Origin: Straminergon stramineum | Taxonomy: Eukaryota > Streptophyta > Bryopsida > Hypnales > Calliergonaceae | Reading direction: 5' to 3' | Length of the DNA: 64,000 nt | Assembly: GCA_963920665.1 (NCBI GenBank) | Contig: OY987272.1 | Location: 18,853,001-18,917,000, forward strand | Part shown: positions 1-17,092 of the stretch, piece by piece | How the letters are laid out: each line of letters begins with the position of its first letter | How positions within the stretch are numbered: position 1 is the first letter of the stretch | The notes under the pieces: generated by a model | What the model was told of the DNA's origin: nothing | The model's input: the letters and a program-made list of their open reading frames with translations, nothing else | The model's database searches: none | Program-made: the position numbers and the translations under genes

Positions 1-995
1 AGTTCATGGTTTTTTATGAAAATTGATTACAAAACTTTATTGATTAATTTCTAAAAGTCAAGTTCATAGATATGTAGAAAACATGTATATGGACATCTTT
101 CATATTAAGAAACATGCAATTAAGTTACAAAAATTTCCTTGATGAAGAATTCAATGTGAGATGTAAATCAAAGTAAGGAGGGTGTTGAGGTGGATTTGAG
201 GTAGAACCCAAATCTACCTCAACATCCTTTTCAATTTCATTTAAATTCACTCCAAAAAAATCAAGGGGGATTGAGGTAGGTTTGAGGTAGACCTCAAACC
301 TACCTGAATACCCCTTTTACTTTCATTTAAATTCACTAGAAAAAATAAAAGGGTGTTGAGGTTGGTTTAAGGTTTACCTCAAACCTACCTCAAAATCCTT
401 TTATTTTCATTTAAATTCACTCTAAAAAATAAAAAGGGTGTTGAGGTAGGCTTGAGGTCTACCCTAAACCTACCTCAATACCATTTTTAGTTTCATTTAA
501 ATTCACTCCAAAAAATAAAATGGCATTGAGGTAGATTTGAAGTCTACCTCAAACTTACCTCAACACCCTTTTATTTTTTCTAATGAATTTAAATGAAAGT
601 AAAAAGTGTTTTGAGGTAGGTTTAGGGTAGACCTCAAACCTACCTCAACACCCTTTTATTTTTTAGAGTGAATTTAAATGAAATTGAAAAAAGTGCTGAG
701 GTAGGTTTTAGGCAGCCTACCTCAATACCCTTTTTATTTTTTCTAGTGAATTTAAATGAAAGTAAAGGGTGTTGAGGTAGGTTTGAGGTCTACCTTAAAT
801 CCACCTCAACACCCTTCTTACTTTGATTTACATCTCACATTGAATTCTTCATCAAGGAAATTTTGTTACTTCATGGCATGTTTCTTAATAGAAAAGATGT
901 CCTTGTGCATGTTTTCTAAATACCTATGAGCTTGAATTAAAGAAGTTAATCAACAAAGTTTTGTAATCAATTTTCATAGAAAACCATGAATTTGG
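1..995. repeat. Foldback element made of nested palindromes (runs off left edge)
   Basis: The first ~180 bases are an imperfect inverted copy of ~810-995: for example gattacaaaactttattgat near 25 pairs with its complement near 955, and caatgtgagatgtaaatcaa near 152 pairs with the strand near 830. Between these arms lie about eight short palindromes of ~45 bp (core gttgaggtaggtttgaggt and its complement), separated by ~38-bp spacers containing catttaaattcac. Spacers are in one orientation at about 227, 313, 399 and 482 and in the opposite orientation at about 568, 653 and 729. The whole could fold into one large hairpin or a row of small ones. No coding capacity is visible. This fits a foldback or MITE-like DNA element; the left terminus and target duplication are outside the window. 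Confidence 0.85.
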
Positions 996-1201
996 AATGA
1001 AACAATTCAACAAAAATGGAGTTATGCTTTTCAAAATCCAAATTGGATATGCTAAATTAGATATGAGCAACAATAGGAGGTTTAATATAGAAGATAAAAT
1101 ACAATAGATATATTTTCTATTATGCAAAATAATATAGAGAAAGTCAAAATAGAATATTCCTATCATAGGTTTCCAATACAATATAAGCTACAAATCCATA
1201 T

Positions 1202-2496
1202 CTATGCCAAGTTGGCCCCTTTTAAGCTCCACAAGTGTTCAATCAAGTCTCCCCTCAAGTCAAAATGTGTATCTACATTTTCGATCTCAATAGTGCCTTC
1301 TACTAGCTGTCCAAATGCTAAATCTCTATGCATAGGTATTGCATCATTTCTAACCCTCCAATGATATCCTCTAAACCTTCTACGCCCTCTTCATCTTCAA
1401 GGATCATGTTGTGTAAAATACAACATGTGAACATGATGTCTGAGATGATCTCCATACTCCAATGTCAGCTAGGATTTCAAATAATTGCAAAGCGGGCTTG
1501 GAGAACACCAAAGCACCGTTCTACATCTTTCCGAACTGCCTCTTGTCTCAAAGCAAAATGAGCCTTCTTCTCATCCAGTGGCAAATGAATACTTTGAACA
1601 AAGCAAGATCAATGAGGATAAATGCCATTAGTGAGTAAGTAGTAGCGGTTGTATTGACAACCGTTGACTACAAAAGTCATGTCATGAGCTGCACTTGTCA
1701 ACAAATTATGGACAAGGGGAGAACGATCGAAAACATTTAGATCATTGTTTGAACCCAGGAGGCCAAAAAATATTTGCCGAATGTGCAAGCCTCCATCTGC
1801 AATGGCCTCCAAGATAATGGAGCAATTCCCATCTCTATCTCCAAAATCTCCCTGCCATAAGACTGGACAATTTTTCTAATCCTAGTGCATGCAATCAAGA
1901 GATGCAAACATACTTGGGAAACCACGGGCATTGTTGATAGCCAATTGTTTCTCAAAATCAGCACGTGTCGGTTGCCTAAGATGATACCCCTCGTATTCCC
2001 CACGAATAGTTACACAGTACCTCTTCAATGATTCTATGGTAGTACTTTCACTAGTCCTACAGTACTCATCAGTGGCATCTACACAAAGGCCATAACATAA
2101 CATACGCAATGCAAAGGTGATCTTTTGATGCGAAGATAAGCCCATCACCCCAATACAATCTACCTTCTGTACAAAGTAGTTGTCACGGGCACAAACCTTT
2201 TCTATTATATTCTCCAACAAAAAACGTTGCATGCGATAGTGTCTCCGAAAAAAGGCCGGGCTGTACACTGGTGCATCAACAAAATAGTCTTGCATCATGC
2301 GTTCATGCATGGCATGCCTAAATCTCTCCACATTTGCAACTTTACTTGGACGTGAACCACCCCACACACGAGGTGCAATAGACTCATCCTCAACAAAACC
2401 TAATCCTTGAATAAAGTTAAGCATAACCTCATCTTCTACATCATCCTCTCTCAAATGATCCCTAGCAGTAAGGAGTCTTTGCCTCCATTCATCCAT
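1202..2496 (-). pseudogene. PIF/Harbinger transposase pseudogene
   Basis: The first 204 codons (2496 down to 1885) are intact. The same frame then continues through nonsense codons to about 1320, and after one frameshift the natural-looking C-terminus (HFDLRGDLIEHLWSLKG) ends at 1202. The protein matches plant Harbinger-type DDE transposases (Plant_tran/DDE_4 family). The likely catalytic acids are visible: D in SLDCMH, D in GSNNDLNV and E in DVERCFGV. In the homologous motif MHWxWKNCP both tryptophans are stops here (1847-1851 region); YPRW is YPH-stop near 1607 and a likely arginine codon is TGA near 1480. An active element would cut and paste DNA with a TTA duplication. This copy cannot make a full transposase. 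The family-level call is firm; exact codon losses rest on remembered family consensus. Confidence 0.9.
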
Positions 2497-2848
2497 GGTG
2501 AATGACTACAAAAAAAACCCACTCAAAACCTCCAACAACAACTCTAAGACAAGCAAGAGCTATGACCAACTTTCAAACTTGAACTCCAAAAAGAGCTCCC
2601 TGTTTCTACAAGCAGACTCTTCTAGGCGAGTGCTCAGGTTTTTTTCCCTCAAGTGCCCGAGGAGCTAGGTCAGCCCCCTATTCTAGCAAGTCATTAACGC
2701 TCAACCTCGAGACATGGGACTTGACGCGATGTTATGCCTTTGTAGCGCTGTGCGGGTGGGGCAACAAAAATTCCGCAGTCCCCTGATCACGCCTGACATA
2801 CGCCAATTGTAGTCTAGTGCAACCCATCTTGCGCAAGTTGGTGGAGAT
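2497..2848 (-). mobile_element. 5' untranslated end and terminal repeat of the Harbinger element
   Basis: No ORF. The region ends in gttggtggagatgctc followed by TTA at 2846-2848. Read inward on the minus strand this is GAGCATCTCCACC, a PIF/Harbinger-type terminus beside a TTA target site. The same outer bases and a similar inner stretch (TTGC-AAGATGG) occur at the ends of the MITE at 54638. The matching left terminus was not found between 1000 and 1200, where the foldback element adjoins, so it is lost, displaced or off-window. Confidence 0.6.
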
Positions 2849-5150
2849 GCTCTTATACACTCATTGCTTTAGAGAGAGACAATATCTAAGAATATATATG
2901 CAATCATTGAAGGTAGTCTGCTCTTAAAGCGACCTTTTAAGGGCTGGTTGGCCTTTTCAATGGTTCTCAAATTCACGAAATTATTTTTTCTTATTTTTCA
3001 CTTGAAGAAAAATTGATGCGAAATCTAACCCAAGTGGTTTCATATTTTTTGGAGCATTTTTGAATAACTTATGGATTTCTAAAGAATTCTGTCATAGGTA
3101 CCTATTTATGATTGTAGGCCTTACAAAACCCACACATGCGTAGTCTGAAAAAAGATATGGCTTCACCAGAAAGAAGCACTGCAGCATGTAGAAAGTAATA
3201 GACACGGTTTCAAAATGCGACCTTTACTAAACTTAACTCTTAAAGCGCCAAGGCCTATTTTTTGACAAAAATCACTCAAAATTGTCATTTTTATTGCATT
3301 CATATAAGAAAAAGAAATTAAAAATTAAAAAATCTAACCGTAGGATCTTGTACTATACTTTTATTAGATCATGTGGTAAAAAAATTTATCAAGTTTGACA
3401 ATACAGATTGGAAAATATTAGCATTCAAAGGTTGTGGGGGAATTTTTTTTTGAATTCAGGTAAACATTTCAGAAATGGACCCACCTTGGCTCTTATTCCA
3501 TCCACTAGCAAAGTATAAAGGAACATTTGACAAATGTTAAACCGCTCTAACAACATGGACAAAACATTCAATGCTTAGCATAAATCCATTTTACAACCTC
3601 TTACTCTCCATTTCAAACCTTGGCTAAAGACAGTTTGAAGAAGAGGGTCAAAATTACTGTAGACTACTATATGAACCTCTAAGAGGCATAAGGAGTTGGT
3701 GCATTGCAAGAATGAAGTGCATAAAAGTGTGGTATGGGATGCTTGGACCCGAAAAATACATAATTAATGAATCAAGATTTATCGACAGAAATTGCGAGGA
3801 ATGAAAACTACTCTCCAATCAAGCTCCTCAACTTTGCCTAGTAATAATTTTTTTATCATTAGGTCATTGTAAACCCTATTCAATGACCACTTGTGATTAG
3901 GGCATAATTTAAATGCCAATGAGAGTTTAGTATCTACAACTAGAATTGGTGTAACATAATTCCACGATTGTTGGTAATAGTCGAGCTCTTCTATCTTCTT
4001 CAATTAGAAGACTACATATCAAGCATTGACATCTTTGTCTCTCTAAATGAGGGTTTACATTCTTGAGAAGCAATGCATAGACCAACTTGACAACAAGATT
4101 TTCAACGACACGTCAAGTTTAGATGAATGGCTAACCAACAAAGTGTTAAGATTCAACCTTGCACTTGTTAAGATCCCCAAATTATTTATTTATTTTTAGT
4201 GGATTGTCCATCAACCTTGACGGCTTGTCTATTGACTTGGATGGTCTATTCATCACCCAAGATTGCATGTCCATCAAGAAAATATATGAAAATAAATTTT
4301 GGTTGTTATGAATCTTGAAGCGTCACAAAGCGCCTTGATAGACACTAATGGACATCTTGAAGGGCAAAGCTAGCGTCTTGTTTGGATATGAAACCCTACC
4401 TATCACACATATGGAGGTCTCCCAAAGTAGCTTCATTAGTCAATTTTGTTGTAAAATTATCTATGATAAACTTCACATTGGTGATGAGTCTCTCGGGGCA
4501 CTCACCATTTCTCTTGAGTTGAGTTAGGTTGAAGCACTTCGGTCCCTTAGGAACACTCTTTGGTGACCCCTTCACAACCTCCACTAACTTATATATGACT
4601 TGCAGTCCAATGGGCATTAGTTGTAGAGCCATTTTCATAGATGCTAGATAGGATGTTAGTGGATCACTAGAAGTTCTTTGTTGCCTCACACAACAAAAAA
4701 TAGACTATCTCTTACTGTTACATTTCATCTAATTGCATTAATTTGAAATTTAATTTGGGTTTCTATTTGCACAACAAGGTAATGTAAATGTCAAAATGAT
4801 GCACCAATTTAATGGAATAATTGTTTTAAGTTTAGAGTAGATCCCTTGCCTAGAAAAATTCATGATGATAATTGTTCAATGTAGAAAAATTAATCCTCAA
4901 TGCATTGTTGGGGCATTAATTGACACACTCAATGACCACATGTAATATATTTCAAGCATAATCTGAATTTCCTTTTCACCAAGTAGGCACAAAACGGTGC
5001 TTGGCATAATAGCATACATGCATTGGAAATGGTGTCACAGAAATGAAATGTTTGAGCTAGTCAATGAAATACTATTGACATCAAGGAACAACTAATGTAG
5101 GAGACAAATGGACCTGTTGGAATACCAGTCCCCAACCTTGTAAGGTAACT
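2849..5150. other. Gene-free AT-rich stretch
   Basis: No recognisable gene. The longest open frame is 97 codons at 4396-4689 on the minus strand (contains KGSPKSVPKGPKCFNLTQLKRNGE). It resembles no family I know and has no splice or promoter context. I regard it as a fragment of an old element or as chance. Confidence 0.5.
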
Positions 5151-5159
5151 ACATTCCTA

Positions 5160-5440
5160 AGTGACTTCTTTCTTAAATTGACCCCTACATATTCTTGCCA
5201 AAAACGTACTCCCACTATTCATGAGAATCTAGGGTGAATTCTAGAAACACCTATTTTTAGTACTTTAAAAATTCATAATTTATTCATATAGAGTCCAAAA
5301 AATGCATTCTAAGAGAATCTAGAATCCCCTTTTAACTACCTAACAAGACCCCACAATAAGTTTTCTGATATAATAATGGGAACTATGATGGATTGCTTAT
5401 TTGGACACTTTTAGATGTACTTACCTTATAACTATACATA
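5160..5440 (+). repeat. Dispersed repeat, copy 1
   Basis: This ~280-bp stretch has a reverse-complement relative at about 55895-56185. Shared landmarks include cctacatattcttgcc, gtactcccactattcatgag, ataatttattcatat and a tail near gggaactatgatggattgc. The copies are diverged but co-linear. No terminal repeat or reading frame was identified, so the class is unknown. Confidence 0.7.
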
Positions 5441-5816
5441 AATTTAGTGGAAATATTGAGTTAGTTTAGTAAATAGATACTAGATTAGTTTTGTAATCAT
5501 CAGGTTGTTGATCTTCTGCTTCTTTCCCTTGCCTAGGGTTTCACATATATGTGCTCGCACCTTCAATTAAAAATCACATGTGTGGTACATGTTACACAAT
5601 TATCATTTGACAGGAGCTCATCAAATGACACTTGCGCAGAGGTCCATTTCTATATATTTAAATTAAACTGGTTGGTCTACTGGCACCTCGTTCAATATGT
5701 GAATCAACGGTTCATTTTGGGCACCAGTCCAAATGCTATTTGGACCCCCTTTCCAATGTAGCTAGCTTCGCAATTCAAAGCGCAACGAATGCATAATTAG
5801 TAATTAATCGTATTTA

Positions 5817-6181
5817 ACCCCTAAACTACGGGCTGGTCACCGTGCGGGCTGTGAACAGTAACAATAAGTGTGCTGACCGAAGAAGAAGGCACTGTTCCTG
5901 CGCTTGTAAATGTCAGCACCCCATGCTGCCCTTACTGAAATTGAAGGAAGGGCAGCATGCGGCCTAACACCATCTTTTGATTCTCTCTGCCATCTTGACA
6001 CAATCCGACGTACCCAAAAATGACAATGTATTCAATAAGGCTAACTTTGGCTTTTCATGACAATACACTTCTGCACTACTACAATTAAAAAAAAACTGAT
6101 GAAAAACGGCTTGTTTACATCCTGCAAATTGCTTTTCTGACATCCATCGGACAAAAAACGTCCCCAGCGTCGTTTAGGGGT
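5817..6181. mobile_element. 365-bp MITE with TA target duplication (Stowaway-like)
   Basis: The terminal inverted repeat ACCCCTAAACTACG at the left is matched by CGTCGTTTAGGGGT at the right, and both ends are bordered by TA. Inside, 5922-5959 holds a 12-bp perfect stem (CATGCTGCCCTT / AAGGGCAGCATG). There is no coding capacity. TA duplication and short TIRs fit a non-autonomous Tc1/mariner (Stowaway) element. Confidence 0.7.
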
Positions 6182-6706
6182 TAATTATTGAGCTGTGACT
6201 TCCCCTGCGACTCCCCCTATTATTGCAAACTGTGCCCATCCGCAAGCAGCAAATACTCAGCAGCGTTGAGCGAGGAGATCAAAATAAACACCCACTAGAC
6301 AGGCTCTCAAAGTCAGTCGGCCAAGGTCACTGATTTCCAGAAACCTTCAATAAAGAGCTATGTCCTGAAAGCTATCAGTATGACGACGGGCTTGCCACCT
6401 TAGAGAGAGAAGAATGCATCCACAACCACGATCCAAGCCAGTCAACTTCGTTGCAACCTCCTTTGTAAAATGGATGTTCAAATTGCGGTTATATTCGCTA
6501 TTAACTTAGCAAGAGTTGTCATCTTGATATGCAGTATAACGCTTCCTCATGTAAGAAAAAAAAAGTGTTGAAATGTCAAAACTCCCACGAAGGGGCTGTC
6601 TGGCTGGATAAAATTGCTCGTCTCACGTATTCATTTGGCAGCTGGTTAGATCTAAAACAAGCATGCTGTGGTCGTTGAGTGTATTAACTTATATATCATC
6701 AGGTCC
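6182..6706 (-). other. Downstream (3' UTR side) region of the aminotransferase gene
   Basis: No ORF of note. It follows the stop codon of the aminotransferase on the minus strand and probably holds its 3' UTR. I did not identify a firm poly(A) signal. Confidence 0.4.
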
Positions 6707-12948
<6,242 letters not shown>

Positions 12949-14110
12949 AATAATGCCTGTAAATAGATCACCCCCTCCCCCAAGTGCACGGGTCCCATGT
13001 CAGGCAATGGAACGAACTGTTGATGTCCAATCAGAAGGGGACCCACAAGACCACGACGACCCCGAGCTGAGTCACTGACTGACTCACTGACTAACTCACT
13101 GATGGCGGATCTGGCTGCCCCCCTGTCAATGAAGGCAGACGCATGATTCCTCCCTGCAATGAGTCCTGCCCGCCCGCCCATCGCGATGGTGGGGAACGGG
13201 ATGAGGAAGTCACTAAGTTAAGTTCTATATGAGCAGGCGATGGATCCAACAGCGACTGAGCTAGCGATTGCTGGGTCCTGTTGGAATACGACCGGTACTT
13301 ACTTACTTACTTTCTCTGCGTCCGACCGAGCAGCTGCTCCTTCCTTTGACGATGGATACCTTCAGTTGGCAGCTCCTAAACGAACGGAATGGCTTGAAGG
13401 GGGGCCGAAGTTGCAGCCGACCGACCAACCGAGCTGAGATTTGGGCGAAGGATTGGAGCTCTCTCCCTGTCTCTGGGGTGTCCCTGGAGAGGAATTGGGC
13501 GATGGCGAGGGAATTACAGGGGGCAGACGATCGGAGGGGAAGATGATGCAGTGAGGCTGGAGGGAGACCAACCCAGGGGGCAGTAATAAGTTCCTTGAAG
13601 GGGACTGAAGCACAGGGAGAAGCTGGACGCAGAGTTGCAGCGAGGGATTGCGTGGAAAACGAGCCAAACCAACATCATGTTTATCCACGGAGCGGTGCCC
13701 AGGCATGGCGTGCACTTCGGTCGCCGTTCCGTCCCCGCTTCAGTGTATGAGTGGTCCCGTTGGTCCGGGCGACGGCACGTGTCTGAGCGCCCGGGGTCCG
13801 GCAACGCAGTTCAACGTGTCGGACGGAGACAGTCAAAGTTTTCTTCCCTGGACTGAGTGGCGGCGTAGCGGCATTGCGCAGCTCGCTCTCCTTGGTTGCT
13901 GCTGCGTGGCGTGAGGGAACGGGGAAGGGGAGGGAATGGGAATGGGAAGGGAAGGGAAGGGGGGTTGTGGTCTTCCCCAGTTCCCCTGAACTCCTGAAGA
14001 CAGTCCTGCAGTCCTGCCCTCCTCGCGGGAGGCGAAGCGGTTGGGGAAAGCTGGATTATGAACAAGCATTTGGAGTAACGTAACTTACTGGAAGAGGACT
14101 TCGGGGTAAC
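12949..14110. other. GC-rich upstream region of the aminotransferase
   Basis: This ~1.1-kb block is clearly richer in G+C than the flanking DNA and probably contains the promoter and 5' UTR. Several overlapping short open frames on both strands have no recognisable content and look like a by-product of few AT-rich stops. A purine-only G-rich run lies at 13914-13974, with at least eight GGG runs. A divergent transcript on the plus strand is possible but not supported by any homology. Confidence 0.5.
13068..13086. promoter_or_regulatory. Paired GCN4/bZIP-like sites upstream of the aminotransferase
   Basis: TGAGTCA at 13068-13074 and TGACTCA at 13080-13086 lie in a CTGA-rich run that continues to 13103 (ctaactcactga). 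They are 120-140 bp upstream of the aminotransferase ATG. TGA(G/C)TCA is the GCN4 motif bound by bZIP factors, linked in plants to nitrogen and seed-storage gene control. Function here is inferred from motif and position only. Confidence 0.45.
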
Positions 14111-16766
14111 TCACCGAAGTTGGAAGGGACGGCATTGGGAAGCAGGAAGTACGACGTCTGGACACTGAGCGAGCTTGGCAATGGGCCTCACCAATAGTTC
14201 AGTTTAGGAAAAAATAGAATTGGAAACGGAAAAATTGAAATGCTTGGGGACTACGATGAACACCTGAATTGTTGGCAATTTTAGAATAGATTTGGACTGT
14301 TGAAATGGATTTGGAATCGGAATTGGAAAACTCAAAATCAAGATTTTTTTTCAATCAAAAATGAAATTGGTGAAGTTGGTTTGGATAGAGTTCTTATCAA
14401 ACAACAACTCCAAATGGTTCAAAGCATCTTACACTTAACAACTCTATAACACTATGCTACAAATGAACTACTTAGAAAACCATGGACACACCTACTCTAT
14501 GACATTAACCCCTGAAGGAAGGGCCTTGTGTTTTTGGCAACATAACTTTGGGGGGCAAGTACATGTGAGCAGAGATGTGCCTTATTTAGGCTGAAATTCT
14601 TTTACAAGGTGTGGACAAGGAATATCTTCCATGAGTACTAAATTTCATTTCATATTGAGTATACAAGTGAAAAGTTATGATGCAAAATGTTGTTAGTTTC
14701 TCAATTTGTGCAACCCATGCAAATATATAAAATCATTTTTTTCTAAAATAAGAATTTGGAATTGATTTTCGAGATTTATATATACGGGGAAAGCTTTGAA
14801 TCATTCCATTTTGATCAGTGAGATGAAAGTTATGAGGAGTTTTAGTTTGCAGGCACTTATAGAATCTCTACTCTAAAATAAACTTTGAAGTATATTTTTT
14901 TAACTCTATTTTAATATTTTTTGAAAAAAATAAAATCATAGGATGTATATTGTTTGTTACAACATTACAAGCATTGGGATTGGCATTTTTCAATTCCATA
15001 ACTAAATTCTTACTCCCTCTTTCTCCAAATAAATTTGGGGGTTCTTGAAAATGGCTAGATCAATGCGTGAGCTACTCCTATTTTCAAGAGATTGCATAAA
15101 TCATGTAACTTTAACTAAAACCCACTAGGTGTGAAAGAATGGAAGTCAATAGTGAAGTGATGCATGTTGAAAATAAGCAATGAAATCGATAAATTTTTGC
15201 CCTTTTTGGAATTGCTCTAGTGGTATTAATTTTGATCATTCTCCAAGCAACATTGGTGCAAGGGCATCTATTCATGCTCTTTGTATTCAACTCTGACAAT
15301 GTCCTATGATTCAATTGTAGGAAATTTTCAACAAGAGATTTGTTAGTAGCATTCCTTATATAGTTGTGGGTTGAATTCTTTGCCTTTAATTCGTTAGAGG
15401 TTGCATTTCAATTTTCTTTGCAAGGATTGAATTGCTATATAGTCTTTGGAGTGTGGTATCAATGGATGCTTTTGCTTTAAGGAGTTTGAACTAGCTTCAA
15501 TTGTTGTCCATCAAGTTGTGGAGAGCCAATTTCAAATTTAATTTGAGGCAAGTATATTTGGGAATCCTTGAATTTATTTCAAGAAAGAGGGAGTAAAAAT
15601 TTAGTATTTGAATCATTCTCTACTTCTTTCTACTTACTATTTTTTCCTATATGTTGTACAATTTCAAATGATAGGCAATTTTACAAGTATGTAGCCAACT
15701 TGCCTTGAAGAATGATTCCAAAGGACCACCACCATGTTGGACAATTTTTCATGCAAATGTGACCTTGTGAAGTACAACTACCCAGCTTTTTACAAGGCCC
15801 CCAAAAGGATTTTTGTCACTTCAAATGCTAATATCTTGCAATCTACACGATGAAAATTTTCAGAGTTTATTCCACATCTTCTCAAATTAGCATACAACAA
15901 GATTCCATGGTTACATGTGTCCAAAACCTTTTTTTTCTAAATTTTTTTACTAATACTAGAAGTGGCAATTTTGGAGAATTTTTGGTAAACACATGGTCAA
16001 GGAACTTTAGGGATTCATCATCCCAACTCAATCAAGAAGAAACTATAGTTTGGAGTATAAATAAACATGTTCTCTTGAATATCCATTTTGCAAAAGTATT
16101 TGTACAAATAGTACAAGTATATGCAATTAATTCACATATTGTTGATGTCTACATATTATAGAGATGGACCTCTTCACAAAGTTAAGGCATGTGCACGTCA
16201 TGATTATACCTGCTATAATTTGATACATATTTTTTTAAACTCCAACCCAGCCTCTAGAGATACTATTGCACCTAAGCCTAAAAAAGTAAGAAAGCTCAAG
16301 CCTAAGATTGTTCTTTTGATGTTGCTTGTACTCTTCCACTTATTTTGTTATTGCTAGCATTACAATTTGAAGGAGGGTTCTATTATTACTTAGGGTTGGG
16401 TACACATTAGGATTGGTCAGTGCCAATTGATCATGCAAGAATCAAAGATCATCTTCTAAAGTTGAATTAATGGCTAAAAGATGCTTCAGAGCTTTACTTT
16501 TATGTGGAATGAAAATGTGTATCATAGTTTTTTAGATGTGCTTGTAAAGTACTTCTAATGGACTTGTTGGCTTTGTAAATGGATGGTACACGTTGTGGGT
16601 GGGATGAGGACCAAGAATTTTGTTTTGCAATAGCCGAATTCTATGTGAACCTAGGCAATCTGGATTGTTGTGTCTATATGAATTTGGTAATTTAGTTTTT
16701 GAAGAGGATAGAATTTTAGAGATGATGCCAAAGGATACCATATTGTCGCCAATTCAAATAAATACT
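14111..16766. other. Gene-free AT-rich stretch
   Basis: I see no supported gene. Open frames such as 15850-16161 (+, 103 codons) and 16121-16357 (+) have no family resemblance and no splice context. Confidence 0.5.
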
Positions 16767-17092
16767 ATATCAAAAAGTGGTAAAAAGAACCACACTAAAA
16801 ATCAATTGCAATTCTTTTATCCACAGTTTTGGACATACTGCCAATGACTATAGTTGACTTCTTTTTTTATTTCCAATTGCAATTTTTTAAATTTTGGGGT
16901 GTGTAATATATTGTTGAAAAGGTATTTTTAAGACCTTTTCAAATGTACATTAAAAGCCCAAAATTTACAAAATTGCAATTGGAAATAAAAAAAAACAAGT
17001 CAACTAGGATTGTTGGCAACATGCATAGGATTGTGGGTAGAAGAACTGCAATCGATTTTCACTGCATTTCCTTTTTACCACTTTTGGGGATA
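16767..17092. repeat. ~330-bp foldback (hairpin MITE-like)
   Basis: Left arm from atatcaaaaagtggtaaaaag pairs with right arm cctttttaccacttttgggga. The inner arms share tatttccaattgcaattttt and its complement, and both carry agttgacttc/caagtcaact. Arms are ~165 bp with scattered mismatches and a short loop near 16910-16960. No coding capacity. Confidence 0.75.

Noticed and set aside
1..995. CRISPR-like array, because of regularly spaced palindromes
   Set aside because: The units are themselves palindromic with near-identical spacers, flip orientation at the centre and lie in a plant nuclear context.
4396..4689. 97-codon minus-strand frame as a small gene
   Set aside because: No recognised motif, no start context and no neighbouring exons; isolated in decayed repeat DNA.
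13240..14083. Overlapping frames upstream of the aminotransferase as a divergent gene
   Set aside because: They occur on both strands in a GC-rich block, have no recognisable domains and do not splice into anything longer.
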